From Kaistella solincola (lineage in GTDB: Bacteria > Bacteroidota > Bacteroidia > Flavobacteriales > Weeksellaceae), in contig NZ_JSYK01000005.1 of NCBI RefSeq assembly GCF_000812875.1, forward strand, positions 1-59,936: 59,936 bases of DNA, in the 5' to 3' direction. The notes beneath the pieces were generated by a model. That model saw nothing but the letters and a program-made list of their open reading frames with translations, searched no databases and was not told the DNA's origin. Below, in pieces: positions 25,494 to 34,930 of the stretch. Every line of letters starts with the position of its first letter. The first letter of the stretch is position 1. The translations under genes were made by a program, and so were the position numbers.

Positions 25494-26522
25494 ATGAAAA
25501 TTTACAGATTAACTTTTCTCGCCGCGCTTTTCCTCACGGCTTCTATGCTGCTGCTTGTTTTCGTTTTTGATGAGGTGAAAAGCCAATATACAGCAACGAA
25601 CGGCGAGTTTTTCCTGGGACTTTTTATCAGCACTTTTTTCCTGATTATCATCAATTATCTCGTCGTAGATTTCCTTTTCAGCTATTACGGCAAAAGGCAA
25701 ATTCAGAAAATTTCTACCATTTTGCCGGAAGAATTTGGTGAAGAAGATCATCAGCTCAATTTGCAGGAACTCGGGAAAAGGTTTTCGGATCTCAATCTTC
25801 GAAACACCACCGAAATCGATACGATGAAGGAAATGGAAACGTATCGCAAAGAATACATCGGTAATATTTCTCATGAGCTGAAAACCCCGCTTTTCACCAT
25901 TCAGGGCTATCTGGAAACGCTTACCGAAGGCGCCATAGAAAATATGGCGATTCGCGATAAATATTTGGACAGAATCGATAAATCCGTGGAAAGATTACTA
26001 ACAATCGTGAAAGATCTGGACATGATCAATCAATACGAAAGTGACCAAATTACCTTAAATAAAAGTCGTTTCGACATCAATCTGCTCATTCGTGAAATGA
26101 TCGATTTGTTGGATCTTGAAGCTCAGAAAAAAGATACCAAAATCCTGTTGCAAACCGCTTCAAACCAAATTTTTGTAAATGCCGACAAGCAGAAAATTTC
26201 TCAGGTTTTGATGAATTTAATCACCAATGCCCTTAATTATGCAAACCGCGAAAAAGCAACGGTTACCGTAAAAACTACAGTTCAGAATTCCAAAGTCATC
26301 GTCACCGTAGAAGACAACGGGATGGGAATAAAAGCCGAAAGTTTACCGAGAATTTTCGAAAGATTTTACCGCATAGAATCCAGCCGAAACCGTAATGACG
26401 GCGGTTCGGGTCTTGGGCTTGCGATCGTAAAACACATTCTGGAAGCGCACGCCGAAACCATTAATGTGGAAAGCGTTTACCTGGAAGGTACAAAATTTAG
26501 TTTTTCGCTGCCGAAGGTTTAG
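25494..26522 (+). CDS. Sensor histidine kinase, PhoR-like
   Basis: 342 residues from MKIYRLTFLA (a TTG 36 bases upstream also opens the frame). Two membrane helices (about 6-26 and 39-62) with a very short periplasmic loop, dimerisation domain with H127 in GNISHELKTPL, and HATPase with N box (NLITNALNYA), G1 (VEDNGMGI), and G2 (GGSGLGLAIVKHI). The short loop argues for sensing through the membrane or a partner, as known for PhoR. Cotranscribed with the response regulator. Confidence 0.93.
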   Translation: MKIYRLTFLAALFLTASMLLLVFVFDEVKSQYTATNGEFFLGLFISTFFLIIINYLVVDFLFSYYGKRQIQKISTILPEEFGEEDHQLNLQELGKRFSDLNLRNTTEIDTMKEMETYRKEYIGNISHELKTPLFTIQGYLETLTEGAIENMAIRDKYLDRIDKSVERLLTIVKDLDMINQYESDQITLNKSRFDINLLIREMIDLLDLEAQKKDTKILLQTASNQIFVNADKQKISQVLMNLITNALNYANREKATVTVKTTVQNSKVIVTVEDNGMGIKAESLPRIFERFYRIESSRNRNDGGSGLGLAIVKHILEAHAETINVESVYLEGTKFSFSLPKV

Positions 26523-26576
26523 TTTTGGGGCAAAATGTATGAAAAACTTTTTTAATAAAATCCCCGAATAACTTTT

Positions 26577-26604
26577 TTGCCAAATTTCAATTGTTTTATA
26601 TTTG
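26577..26604 (+). promoter_or_regulatory. Consensus Bacteroidetes promoter
   Basis: TTG (26577-26579), 17 bases, TATATTTG (26597-26604): the best sigma-A type match in the window. It stands 43 bases before the ATG at 26648. Confidence 0.75.
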
Positions 26605-26647
26605 TACCCACAAGTAAATCTAAAAATTAATTAAAATTTAAGCAATA

Positions 26648-27226
26648 ATGGTTTATAAACTCCGAATTATTTTAGACGCCAAGGAGGATATTTTCAGAGA
26701 TGTAGAGATTAGAGGCAAACAGACACTTTGGAACCTGCATTTAGGGATCAAAAGTGCTTTTTCACTCATGGGTGAGGATTTGTCTATTTTCAATATTCTG
26801 GATGAAGATGGAGTGGTGGTGAAATCGGTTCCGCTGGAAGATATGAGCGATGATGGTGACGGCGAGATTATGTCTGATGTTTATATTACCGAAGTTTTCG
26901 AAAACGTTGGAGACAAAATCCACTTCCAGTACGGTTTTATGGATTTGTGGGAGTTTTTCTGCGAACTGGTGGAAATCATCGATGAAAAACCTGCGGTTAA
27001 TTACCCGATTACCGTTTTCCGTTTCGGTAAAATGCCTTTAAAAGCGCCATCAAAATCCAGTGCTAAAAGCAAGAAAAATACAATAATTCCTTTGGCTGAC
27101 GATGAGTTCGGGTCTTTCGATGATGGTTATGCCGGTGCAAGTTTTGAGGACGAGGATGATTCTTTTGATGATGACGAGGACGATGATTTTGCAGACGACG
27201 ATTTCGATGACGATGATCTGGACTAG
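26648..27226 (+). CDS. PRiA4_ORF3-like protein with acidic tail
   Basis: 192 residues. Opening MVYKLRIILDAKEDIFRDVEI and LWNLHLGIKSAF match the plasmid pRiA4b ORF-3 / IS1096 passenger TnpR-like family (PF07929 type) widespread in Bacteroidetes chromosomes. From about residue 150 the tail is almost pure Asp/Glu (about 25 acidic residues of the last 40). Role unknown. Despite the family name there is no transposase or inverted repeat here, so it is not evidence of an insertion sequence. It has a strong promoter and terminator of its own. Confidence 0.82.
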   Translation: MVYKLRIILDAKEDIFRDVEIRGKQTLWNLHLGIKSAFSLMGEDLSIFNILDEDGVVVKSVPLEDMSDDGDGEIMSDVYITEVFENVGDKIHFQYGFMDLWEFFCELVEIIDEKPAVNYPITVFRFGKMPLKAPSKSSAKSKKNTIIPLADDEFGSFDDGYAGASFEDEDDSFDDDEDDDFADDDFDDDDLD

Positions 27227-27246
27227 TTTTATTTAAAAAAATAGAA

Positions 27247-27273
27247 AAAACCCTGCTTTTCCAGGGTTTTTTT
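27247..27273 (+). terminator. Terminator of the PRiA4_ORF3-like gene
   Basis: AAAACCCTG / CAGGGTTTT stem with 6-base loop and T run. A copy of the dispersed element follows at 27281. Confidence 0.85.
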
Positions 27274-27280
27274 ATTGAAA

Positions 27281-27310
27281 AAATTTGCCCTTAAAACGGC
27301 GAATTTTTCT
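27281..27310 (+). repeat. Copy of the dispersed GC-TTTAA-GC element
   Basis: AAATTTGCCC, TTAAAA, CGGCGAATTTTTCT. One of the better copies with both arms. It lies between a terminator and the next promoter, so it is not needed as terminator here. Confidence 0.55.
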
Positions 27311-27362
27311 TTAAAATGACAAAACGCAACCTTTACTTAAAGACCAATTCAATTAAAAACTT

Positions 27363-27370
27363 TACATTTG
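27363..27370 (+). promoter_or_regulatory. Predicted -7 element of the GH13 gene
   Basis: TACATTTG matches TAnnTTTG, 16 bases upstream of the ATG. Confidence 0.5.
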
Positions 27371-27386
27371 CGCTAAATCATTAGCC

Positions 27387-28739
27387 ATGAAAAGACTGAT
27401 TCTTTTAGCAATTCTTGGTGTAGGACTCGTTTCCTGCACGCCGCAAAAAAATACCCAAACAATGGAAGTACCGACCGAGTGGAAACATACCACCAATATC
27501 TACGAAGTAAACATCAGACAATATACGCCGGAAGGAACTTTCCGCGCTTTCGAAAAAGAAATGCCGCGCCTGAAAGACATGGGCGTGAAAACACTTTGGT
27601 TTATGCCGATTACACCCATCGCGCAAAAAAATAAAAAAGGAACTTTGGGCAGCCAGTACGCGGCGCAGGATTACACCGCCATCAACCCGGAATTCGGCAC
27701 GATGGAAGATTTCAAGCATATGGTGGACGAAGCACATAAAATGGGTTTCAAAGTCATCATCGATTGGGTGGCGAATCACACCGGCTGGGATCATGTTTGG
27801 ACCAAAACGCATCCGGAATATTATTTAAAAGATCCGAAAACCAACGATTTTCAGATCGCTTCCGGCATGGATGACATTATCGAACTCGATTATTCAAATC
27901 CCGCGATGCGCCAGGCAATGATCGATGCCATGAAATTTTGGGTTCGCGAAGCGGATGTTGACGGTTTCCGTTGTGACCTTGCAAGTTGGGTTGAGGTGGA
28001 TTTCTGGCAGCAGGCAAGACCAGAAGTTGAAAAATTGAAGCCGCTGTTTTTCCTCGGAGAATTTGATGAGCTCGACAGCCCTGAATACGGAAAAGTTTTC
28101 GATGCGAGTTATGTCTGGACCTGGATGCATAAAACTCAGGAATATAATGAAGGTAAAATTTCATTTGAGGATTTAAAGCAATTATTAGGCAGATATTCTG
28201 CAATCGGCGATTCTTCCATGCGCGCCTGGTTTACGAGCAATCATGACGAAAATACCTGGAACGGAACCGAATATGAAAAATATGGTGATTTGGCGCAGCC
28301 TTTAGCGGTTTTTTCCGTGACCTGGAACGGCGTTCCGCTTATTTATAACGGTCAGGAATTGCCTTTAAAAACGAAACGTCTGGAGTTTTTCGAAAAAGAT
28401 CCAATTCCATGGACCGGAAAAAATGAACTGCACGATTTCTATAAAGCTTTGCTTACTTTAAAATCCGAAAACCCTGCACTACGCGGCGGTGATCCGGCAG
28501 CGACAACACAGATTTTAAAAACTTCTGCTGATGACAAGATTTTTGCATACATCAGAAAAAACGGAAAAAATGAGGTTTTGACCGTTTTAAATTTCTCGAA
28601 AGAAAACGTGAATTTCAGCATTGATGACGAAAATGCTACCGGAACTTTTACCAATGTTTTCAGCGGTCCGGTGAAAAATTTCGCCACGAACAAAGAATTT
28701 TATTTGCCGGTGGGCGGTTACGCTGTTTTGAAAAAATAA
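27387..28739 (+). CDS. Alpha-amylase family (GH13) lipoprotein
   Basis: 450 residues; lipobox LVSC with Cys17, so an envelope-anchored glycoside hydrolase. GH13 residues: nucleophile D197 in GFRCDLA, acid/base E225 in FLGEFDE, H286-D287 in TSNHDEN; region I DWVANHTGWDH. Small C-terminal beta domain from about 375. It probably acts on alpha-glucans or maltodextrins, but no SusC/D genes or other glycan genes adjoin, so the substrate is open. Confidence 0.92.
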   Translation: MKRLILLAILGVGLVSCTPQKNTQTMEVPTEWKHTTNIYEVNIRQYTPEGTFRAFEKEMPRLKDMGVKTLWFMPITPIAQKNKKGTLGSQYAAQDYTAINPEFGTMEDFKHMVDEAHKMGFKVIIDWVANHTGWDHVWTKTHPEYYLKDPKTNDFQIASGMDDIIELDYSNPAMRQAMIDAMKFWVREADVDGFRCDLASWVEVDFWQQARPEVEKLKPLFFLGEFDELDSPEYGKVFDASYVWTWMHKTQEYNEGKISFEDLKQLLGRYSAIGDSSMRAWFTSNHDENTWNGTEYEKYGDLAQPLAVFSVTWNGVPLIYNGQELPLKTKRLEFFEKDPIPWTGKNELHDFYKALLTLKSENPALRGGDPAATTQILKTSADDKIFAYIRKNGKNEVLTVLNFSKENVNFSIDDENATGTFTNVFSGPVKNFATNKEFYLPVGGYAVLKK

Positions 28740-28772
28740 AAAATTTGGGGCTTTTTTAAGGTTTTTTTTAAA

Positions 28773-29213
28773 ATGGATAAAAGTGAAATTTTAGATCTTC
28801 TGCACGCGAAGCTCTCGGAAAAAATCGAAAATCTCGAACGGCTTATCGCGGAAACCCGCGCTGCGAACAACGAAACCAAAAGTTCCATGGGCGACAAATA
28901 TGAAACCTCTCGTGAAATGGTGCAGCAGGAAATCAACAATCTGCAGATTCAGCTCAATGAAAATGTAAAAGCCCGGAATTCGCTGCAATTCATTAATCTA
29001 AATCCGCACCAAATCGTGGGTTTGGGAAGTTTGGTGGAAACCGATAAAGGTCTTTTTTACATCGCGGTTTCGCTGGGAGAAATTACCCTCGGAAAGCAGA
29101 AGATTTTTCTGATTTCGCCCGAAAGTCCTTTAGCAAATGCTTTAACCGGAAAGAAAAACGGTGATGAAATCTCGCTGAACGGCAACACGCAAATCATTAA
29201 AAATATTTCGTGA
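28773..29213 (+). CDS. GreA/GreB-like protein with coiled-coil N-terminus
   Basis: 146 residues. N-terminal half (1-75) is a predicted long coiled coil (heptads of Leu/Ile with Glu/Lys), the C-terminal half (about 85-146; VGLGSLVETDKGLFYIAVSLG and SPLANALTGKKNGDEISL, each part of the GreA_GreB fold) is like the RNA-polymerase-binding domain of Gre factors. The usual acidic tip residues of GreA cannot be assigned, so transcript cleavage activity is uncertain. Homologues are often mislabelled 3-oxoacyl-ACP synthase. Probably co-transcribed with the GH13 gene or thyA. Confidence 0.72.
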   Translation: MDKSEILDLLHAKLSEKIENLERLIAETRAANNETKSSMGDKYETSREMVQQEINNLQIQLNENVKARNSLQFINLNPHQIVGLGSLVETDKGLFYIAVSLGEITLGKQKIFLISPESPLANALTGKKNGDEISLNGNTQIIKNIS

Positions 29214-29270
29214 AAATTGCTTAATTTAACGCCTGATTTTTAGCCTGAAAACTTCAATTATATCTCTGAA

Positions 29271-30065
29271 ATGCAAAATTATCACGATTTACTTCAATAT
29301 ATTTTAGATCACGGCAACGACAAAATGGACAGAACCGGCACGGGAACGCGCAGCATTTTCGGTGCGCAGCTGCGCTATAATCTGGCAGAAGGTTTCCCGC
29401 TTGTGACTACAAAAAAGGTTCATTTAAAGTCCATTATTTATGAATTGCTTTGGTTTTTAAATGGTGATACGAATATTAAATATCTGAATGACAACGGCGT
29501 TTCCATCTGGAACGAATGGGCAGACGAAAATGGTGATCTCGGGCCGGTTTACGGCGCGCAATGGCGCAGCTGGGAAGGTGCCAACGGAAAAGTGATCGAT
29601 CAGATTACCGAAGTAATTGACCAGATTAAAAAAAACCCGGATTCCCGCCGCTTGATTGTTTCCGCCTGGAATGTGGCAGAAATCCCGAATATGGCTTTAG
29701 CACCTTGTCACGCGCTGTTTCAGTTTTATGTCGCGGATGGAAAACTTTCACTTCAATTGTATCAAAGAAGCGCGGACGTTTTTTTAGGTGTTCCGTTCAA
29801 TATCGCGAGCTATGCTTTGCTTTTGATGATGGTGGCGCAGGTTTGCGATCTGGAAGTCGGCGATTACGTGCACACTTTTGGTGATGTTCATATCTATAAT
29901 AACCATTTCAACCAGGTTCATGAGCAGCTTTCGCGCACCCCGAAAACTTTGCCGACGATGAAATTAAATCCCGAAATTAAAGATATTTTCGATTTTAAAT
30001 TCGAGGATTTTGAACTTGAAAATTATTCACCGGATCCGGCAATCAAAGCGCCGGTTGCGATTTAG
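29271..30065 (+). CDS. thyA: Thymidylate synthase
   Basis: 264 residues, same length as the E. coli enzyme. Catalytic Cys146 in [12 protein letters not shown], substrate-binding RRLIVSAWN and [18 protein letters not shown]. Converts dUMP to dTMP with methylene-tetrahydrofolate. No dihydrofolate reductase gene follows directly; a terminator does. Confidence 0.97.
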   Translation: MQNYHDLLQYILDHGNDKMDRTGTGTRSIFGAQLRYNLAEGFPLVTTKKVHLKSIIYELLWFLNGDTNIKYLNDNGVSIWNEWADENGDLGPVYGAQWRSWEGANGKVIDQITEVIDQIKKNPDSRRLIVSAWNVAEIPNMALAPCHALFQFYVADGKLSLQLYQRSADVFLGVPFNIASYALLLMMVAQVCDLEVGDYVHTFGDVHIYNNHFNQVHEQLSRTPKTLPTMKLNPEIKDIFDFKFEDFELENYSPDPAIKAPVAI

Positions 30066-30074
30066 AATAAATTT

Positions 30075-30103
30075 AAAGTGAAGTTTGCTCTTCACTTTTT
30101 TTT
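30075..30103 (+). terminator. Terminator of thyA
   Basis: AAAGTGAAG / CTTCACTTT stem with loop TTTGCT and a T run. Confidence 0.88.
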
Positions 30104-30224
30104 GTAACTTTTTGGTGCATTTAGCTACCAATTATTTTATAAATTCAAAAAGTTTTTTATACCAAAAAATGTTGATTTTCAGCATTTCAGAGAACTTTTT
30201 AAAACTTAAGAAAAACAAAAAAAT

Positions 30225-30249
30225 ATTGCTTTTAACGGCAAATTTTTTC
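30225..30249 (+). repeat. Copy of the dispersed GC-TTTAA-GC element
   Basis: ATTGCTTTTAACGGCAAATT followed by TTTT: right arm and centre well kept, left arm short. It lies 26 bases upstream of the M1 peptidase ATG. Confidence 0.55.
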
Positions 30250-30274
30250 AAATTAAAACATAGTCTAAATTCAT

Positions 30275-32785
30275 ATGAAAAAAATAATTATTTCCCTTAG
30301 TTTGCTCGGAATTTTCTTTTCCGGAAATGTCTTCGCACAAACCGAAACTTCCGGCAGATCGGAAGTTTACCGTGCTTCGCACACCAAAATGAACGAGCTG
30401 AAACATACGAAACTTAAGGTGAAATTTGATTACGAAAAAGAGCAGATGGCGGGCGAAGAATGGCTCACCGCCGCACCGTATTTCTATCCAACCGATTCTT
30501 TGGTTTTAAATGCGAAGGCAATGCTCATCCACGAAGTGGCTTTGGACAAAAATGGCGCAAAAAGCCCCCTAAAATATGAGTATAAAGATGATATGCTCAA
30601 AATCAATCTCGATAAAACTTACAACCGAAATCAGGATTATACCGTTTACATCAAATATACCGCGAGACCGAACGAAGTAACCACCAAAGGAAGCGCCGCA
30701 ATTTCTGATGCAAAGGGTTTGTATTTCATCAACGCGCAGGGAAAAGTTGCTGACAAACCGACGCAAATCTGGACCCAAGGTGAAACTGAAGCCAGCTCAG
30801 CCTGGTTTCCGACTATCGATAAAACCAACCAGAAAACCACGCAGGAAATTTATATGACCGTGCCCGACAAATACGTGACTTTATCCAACGGTTTAATGAA
30901 ATCTTCTACCAAAGAAGCCAACGGACTGCGCACTGACCATTGGGTGATGGATAAAAAACATGCACCTTACCTGTTTTTTATGGGCGTTGGAGATTACGCC
31001 GTCGTGAAAGATAAATGGCGAAATATCGACGTAGATTATTATGTTGAGAAGGAATATGAACCCTACGCAAAACAGATTTTTGGCAACACGCCGGAAATGA
31101 TCGAGTTCTTTTCTAAACGATTGAATTACGATTTCCCGTGGTCAAAATATGCACAAATGACGGCGCGCGATTATGTTTCCGGTGCGATGGAAAATACGAC
31201 TGCCGTTCTTCACCAGGAATCGGCGCAACAAAAACCCGGGGACCTCATCGATGAAAATAAATGGGAAGACGTAATTTCACACGAACTTTTCCACCACTGG
31301 TTTGGCGATTTGGTAACGGCTGAAAGCTGGAGTAATTTGACCGTTAACGAATCGTTTGCCAATTATTCAGAATACATCTGGAATGAGCATAAATACGGAA
31401 AAGATTTCGCGGATTATGGAATGATGAAAGCATTGCAAGGCTATTTCATGGATCCTTCAAATCCGACTAAAGATTTGGTGCGTTTCAGTTACCATGACCG
31501 CGAAGATATGTTTGATGGTGTTTCTTACAACAAGGGCGGCGCAATTCTGCACATGCTGAGAAATTATCTGGGTGATGAGGCATTTTTTGCCGGTTTGACC
31601 GATTATTTAAAAACCAATGAATATGGCACTGGCGAAGCTCATCAAGTGCGTCTGGCTCTTGAAAAAGTTTCGGGGAAAGATTTGAACTGGTTTTTCAATC
31701 AGTGGTATTTTAACAGCGGGCATCCGACGGTGAGTTATACCGCGACTTTTGAGCCGGTTAAAAAACAGGTGAAAGTGACCATCAACCAAACGCAGCCCGG
31801 ATCAGCTTTCCAGTTTCCGCTCGCCATTGATATCTATGACAACGGAAAACCAACGCGGCAAAATGTGTGGGTAAGCGCAAAAGATAAAAATGATTTCACC
31901 TTTAATGTGACCAAAAATCCAGACTTTATCAACGTCAATGCAGATGGAGTGGTAGTTGGAATATTTACCGACAGCAAAACACCGGAGCAGTTTTTAATGC
32001 AGTATCAGAATTCGAAAGAATTTTTAAGCCGCTATAAAGCCGTTGAAAATGCGGCGGAAAATGCTTCAAAAAATCCGGCGGCACTGAAAACTTTAACTGC
32101 AGCTTTAAAAGATTCGAATTTCAGAATCAGAATGAAAGCGCTGAGCGGTTTGGATTTATCAAAAGCTGATCAGGCAAAATCTGCCTTGGCAGAAGTGGAA
32201 AAAATAGCCAATTCAGACCCAAAAACTTTGGTTCAGGGTTCGGCGATTTCAGCATTAGGAAAAACAAAAGACAAAAAATATTTGCCGCTTTTTGAAAAAG
32301 GAATGAATGCTGTTTCCAATTCGGTGAAAGCAAATTCACTTTCCGCAATCGCGGCGATTGATCCGAGTAGAATCGCTGCTTTAGCGGACAAAATTGATCT
32401 GGAAAATTCCAGCGATGAACTGATTGCTGAACTTCTTCCGGCAATTGTTAAAAATAAAATTGAAAAACAAATGCCCGCCATTGCGTCTACAGCGGCATTT
32501 TATCCGTTTTTGAAATTTCAGAACCCGGAATTGGGCGCTGCCGCGGAAGATGGTTTCAACTGGATTATGAGTTCGGACAACCTTAAAGCTACCGAAAATG
32601 TGACCAAAGTTTTAACTCAGGTGAAAGGTCAGATCGGGAATAATTCGCAGGCGAAAATGATGATTGTAAAAATTCTTCAGGACGGGCTGCTGAAAAAAAT
32701 GCAGGTTCTAAAAGCAAATCCGACAAGCAAAACCATCAATGCACAAATCGATTTGATTAACAAAACGATTGAAGCTTATAAATAA
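30275..32785 (+). CDS. M1 family aminopeptidase
   Basis: 836 residues, signal peptide cut near VFAQ. Zinc motif H336-E337-x-x-H340 with E359 (HELFHHW ... NESFANY) and the exopeptidase motif SGAMEN (VSGAMENTTAV). N-terminal beta domain, catalytic domain, then HEAT-like helical repeats from about 585 (ALAEVEKIAN, GSAISALGK). Periplasmic, removes N-terminal residues from peptides. Confidence 0.94.
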   Translation: MKKIIISLSLLGIFFSGNVFAQTETSGRSEVYRASHTKMNELKHTKLKVKFDYEKEQMAGEEWLTAAPYFYPTDSLVLNAKAMLIHEVALDKNGAKSPLKYEYKDDMLKINLDKTYNRNQDYTVYIKYTARPNEVTTKGSAAISDAKGLYFINAQGKVADKPTQIWTQGETEASSAWFPTIDKTNQKTTQEIYMTVPDKYVTLSNGLMKSSTKEANGLRTDHWVMDKKHAPYLFFMGVGDYAVVKDKWRNIDVDYYVEKEYEPYAKQIFGNTPEMIEFFSKRLNYDFPWSKYAQMTARDYVSGAMENTTAVLHQESAQQKPGDLIDENKWEDVISHELFHHWFGDLVTAESWSNLTVNESFANYSEYIWNEHKYGKDFADYGMMKALQGYFMDPSNPTKDLVRFSYHDREDMFDGVSYNKGGAILHMLRNYLGDEAFFAGLTDYLKTNEYGTGEAHQVRLALEKVSGKDLNWFFNQWYFNSGHPTVSYTATFEPVKKQVKVTINQTQPGSAFQFPLAIDIYDNGKPTRQNVWVSAKDKNDFTFNVTKNPDFINVNADGVVVGIFTDSKTPEQFLMQYQNSKEFLSRYKAVENAAENASKNPAALKTLTAALKDSNFRIRMKALSGLDLSKADQAKSALAEVEKIANSDPKTLVQGSAISALGKTKDKKYLPLFEKGMNAVSNSVKANSLSAIAAIDPSRIAALADKIDLENSSDELIAELLPAIVKNKIEKQMPAIASTAAFYPFLKFQNPELGAAAEDGFNWIMSSDNLKATENVTKVLTQVKGQIGNNSQAKMMIVKILQDGLLKKMQVLKANPTSKTINAQIDLINKTIEAYK

Positions 32786-32803
32786 CTCATATTTCAGCAA
32801 AAG

Positions 32804-32835
32804 AAAAGGCGGGTTCGTGAGAACCGGCCTTTTTT
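32804..32835 (+). terminator. Terminator between the M1 peptidase and the convergent symporter gene
   Basis: AAAAGGC-GGGTTC / GAACC-GGCCTTTT with loop GTGA and T run. Tail-to-tail position, so it may act in both directions. Confidence 0.8.
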
Positions 32836-32859
32836 ATTTAGTACGAATTAAATGGAATC

Positions 32860-34089
32860 TTACACCGCAAAATCTTTGGGTTCCGTAAACTTTGCGCCGG
32901 AAATTTTAGTTACAAACATCGCCGCGACCGTATCGCCAGTAGAATTTAAAACCGTCGCTAAAGGATCAACCAAAGTCCCGAGAATCATTACGGCAGGAAT
33001 AGCTTCTACCGGCAATTGATATACCGAAATCATGAGCATCTCACCGATATAACCGCCGTTCGGAATTCCGCCGGCGACGATGCTTACAAAAACGGTGATT
33101 CCCAAAGCTAAAAGTAAATTCATCGGATCGAAAAAATCTTCGCCAATTATTAGAAAAGCAACGTAGATCTTAATAATAGAGGACATGGACGAACCGTTTT
33201 TATGCAGTGTACTTCCAATCGGGATCACAATATTAGAAATCGCGTCAGGAACTCCAATTTTTGCAGCGGCCTCCAAATTGGCAGGCATCGTCGCAAAGCT
33301 GCTACACGTAGAAATGGCGGTTAAACTTGGATAAATATTGTTTTTCCAGAATTTTTGGACGCCGTCTTTTCCTTTGGCTAAAAAAACATACAACGTAAAA
33401 AACAGCAGAAAATAAACGATCCCGGCAACATAATACACGGCCAGTGGTTTTGCATAAAAGCCGAAAAGTTGCGGACCTACCGTTGCAACCTGATACGCAA
33501 AATACGCACCCAAACCGATGGGTGCAGCTTTCATCACAATGAGCAAAAGTTCTTTCATGACTTCGTAACCCGAAGTGAGAAAAAGAGCGAATGGTCTGCC
33601 GGTTTCACCCGCTTTTCGTACAGCGGTTCCCGTGAGGAAGGCAAAAATAAGCAGTGCCAACATGTTTTTTCGCGAAAACAGTTCAGTAAATTCACCGACG
33701 GTGAAAAAGCTTACAATGCGGTCTCCCCAAGTGACATCCGCTCCGACATCAAGTGTTTCAGGTGAGTTTGAAGGTAGCGCCTCTGTCGGGAAAAAGTAAA
33801 CAACGGCAATGGTAAAAAGTGCTGCAATAATGATGAAAAGAAGAAATGTAAAAATCATGGATAATATAATTTTCCCGAATTTTCCTTCTTTTTCTACTTG
33901 GGCAATGGAATTTGATACAGCAAAAAAAACGAGCGGAACTACGCTCACGAAAAGTAAATTCAGAAAAATATCGCCGAGTGGTTTTAAATATCCCACTGTA
34001 TCTGGAGCAAATATCCCAATGAGACTTCCGATGATAATCCCGCCTAAAAGGAAAATAATGCCGGAATAGTTTTTTAGAACTTCTTTCAT
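32860..34089 (-). CDS. Dicarboxylate/amino acid:cation symporter (DAACS)
   Basis: 409 residues with eight membrane helices and two hairpins. The Ser-rich hairpin motif is seen as AISTCSSFATMPAN and the NMxxT-like region as GSTLHKNGSSMSS; C-terminal DPLATVLNSTGDTVAA carries the conserved Asp/Asn/Asp of substrate binding. Takes up glutamate, aspartate or C4-dicarboxylates with Na+ or H+. Single gene. Confidence 0.93.
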   Translation of the reverse strand: MKEVLKNYSGIIFLLGGIIIGSLIGIFAPDTVGYLKPLGDIFLNLLFVSVVPLVFFAVSNSIAQVEKEGKFGKIILSMIFTFLLFIIIAALFTIAVVYFFPTEALPSNSPETLDVGADVTWGDRIVSFFTVGEFTELFSRKNMLALLIFAFLTGTAVRKAGETGRPFALFLTSGYEVMKELLLIVMKAAPIGLGAYFAYQVATVGPQLFGFYAKPLAVYYVAGIVYFLLFFTLYVFLAKGKDGVQKFWKNNIYPSLTAISTCSSFATMPANLEAAAKIGVPDAISNIVIPIGSTLHKNGSSMSSIIKIYVAFLIIGEDFFDPMNLLLALGITVFVSIVAGGIPNGGYIGEMLMISVYQLPVEAIPAVMILGTLVDPLATVLNSTGDTVAAMFVTKISGAKFTEPKDFAV

Positions 34090-34145
34090 TTATAAAAATT
34101 TAATCAAATATAACTGAATGTTTATAATTCCGGTTTGTTGTCGAA

Positions 34146-34790
34146 CTAAACAGTCCATTGGTCATTTACCACCGCGACCAAAAAGTATTTTCCTTCATGT
34201 TTTTCAAAAACAAAACGCAGGGAATTCCAGTCTAAACCGCCGTATTCTTCCGTTCCGGCAATGTAATTTTCTGTGAAGACAGCGCCCGGATAAATGGTTT
34301 TCAAATTATTTAAAGAATTTCCGCTGCCTTTAAATACATTAAAATAGTAAGCAGCGCCGGAGAAATTTTTTTTGAAAACCCAATCTGCGAGATAATCCTG
34401 GATAGAAAGTACGAGTTGCTGGCCGGTGCCGTCTTTTGCGCCCCAGGTAAACTTCGTGTTGGTGTTGCTGTACTTTATAAAATCTGAACGGCTGAAATGC
34501 TTATCGGTTGCGGGCTCGACGTATCCGTACATTGAAAATAAAACGCCCTTTTCAGGGTGAATAAATTGTGCAAAAGCAGCAATATCTCTACTTTTTAAAG
34601 TATCAAGAATTTCTTCATTAAGCTCTTTTATCTGAGCGGAAACAGGAATTTTTACCGGCTTTTCGGGCAAATTTTTGGTTTTTTCATCGGTGATTACCGT
34701 ACTGTTTTTCGTGCTTTCCGAAACAGCAGAATTTTCTTTGGAACAGTTTAAAAGCGCGAGAACTGAAAAAAGCAGCAGGTAATTTTTCAT
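34146..34790 (-). CDS. Hypothetical lipoprotein
   Basis: 214 residues, lipobox LLNC with Cys16, a Ser/Thr/Lys linker, then a compact domain (about 55-214) with RDIAAFAQFIHPEKGVLFS and GGLDWNSLRFVFEKHEGKYF. This pattern recurs in Bacteroidetes lipoproteins of unknown function (possibly SnoaL/NTF2-like in fold). It follows the symporter start region on the same strand upstream, 56 bases away. Confidence 0.75.
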   Translation of the reverse strand: MKNYLLLFSVLALLNCSKENSAVSESTKNSTVITDEKTKNLPEKPVKIPVSAQIKELNEEILDTLKSRDIAAFAQFIHPEKGVLFSMYGYVEPATDKHFSRSDFIKYSNTNTKFTWGAKDGTGQQLVLSIQDYLADWVFKKNFSGAAYYFNVFKGSGNSLNNLKTIYPGAVFTENYIAGTEEYGGLDWNSLRFVFEKHEGKYFLVAVVNDQWTV

Positions 34791-34906
34791 TTTAGGTGAG
34801 TAGCAAAAATCGTGTCATTTTGCCCGGAATTTTTTAGTAAAATAATTATAAATTTTTCCGCCGGAGTTTTAACAAAATTTTAAAATAGAAAACGTTTTAG
34901 TTTTTA

Positions 34907-34914
34907 TAAATTTG
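34907..34914 (+). promoter_or_regulatory. Predicted -7 element of the cbpA-cbpM operon
   Basis: TAAATTTG matches TAnnTTTG and is 16 bases before the ATG at 34931. Confidence 0.5.
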
Positions 34915-34930
34915 AAGAAAGCATTATTTC

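Noticed and set aside
26648..27226. Insertion sequence suggested by the IS1096-passenger family name
   Set aside because: No transposase, no terminal inverted repeats and no target duplication around it; the family is common as single chromosomal genes in Bacteroidetes.
30085..30300. 71-codon open frame between thyA and the M1 peptidase gene
   Set aside because: It starts in the thyA terminator, is almost only Lys/Asn/Phe/Leu from A/T-rich DNA, and runs into the M1 gene start. Treated as chance.
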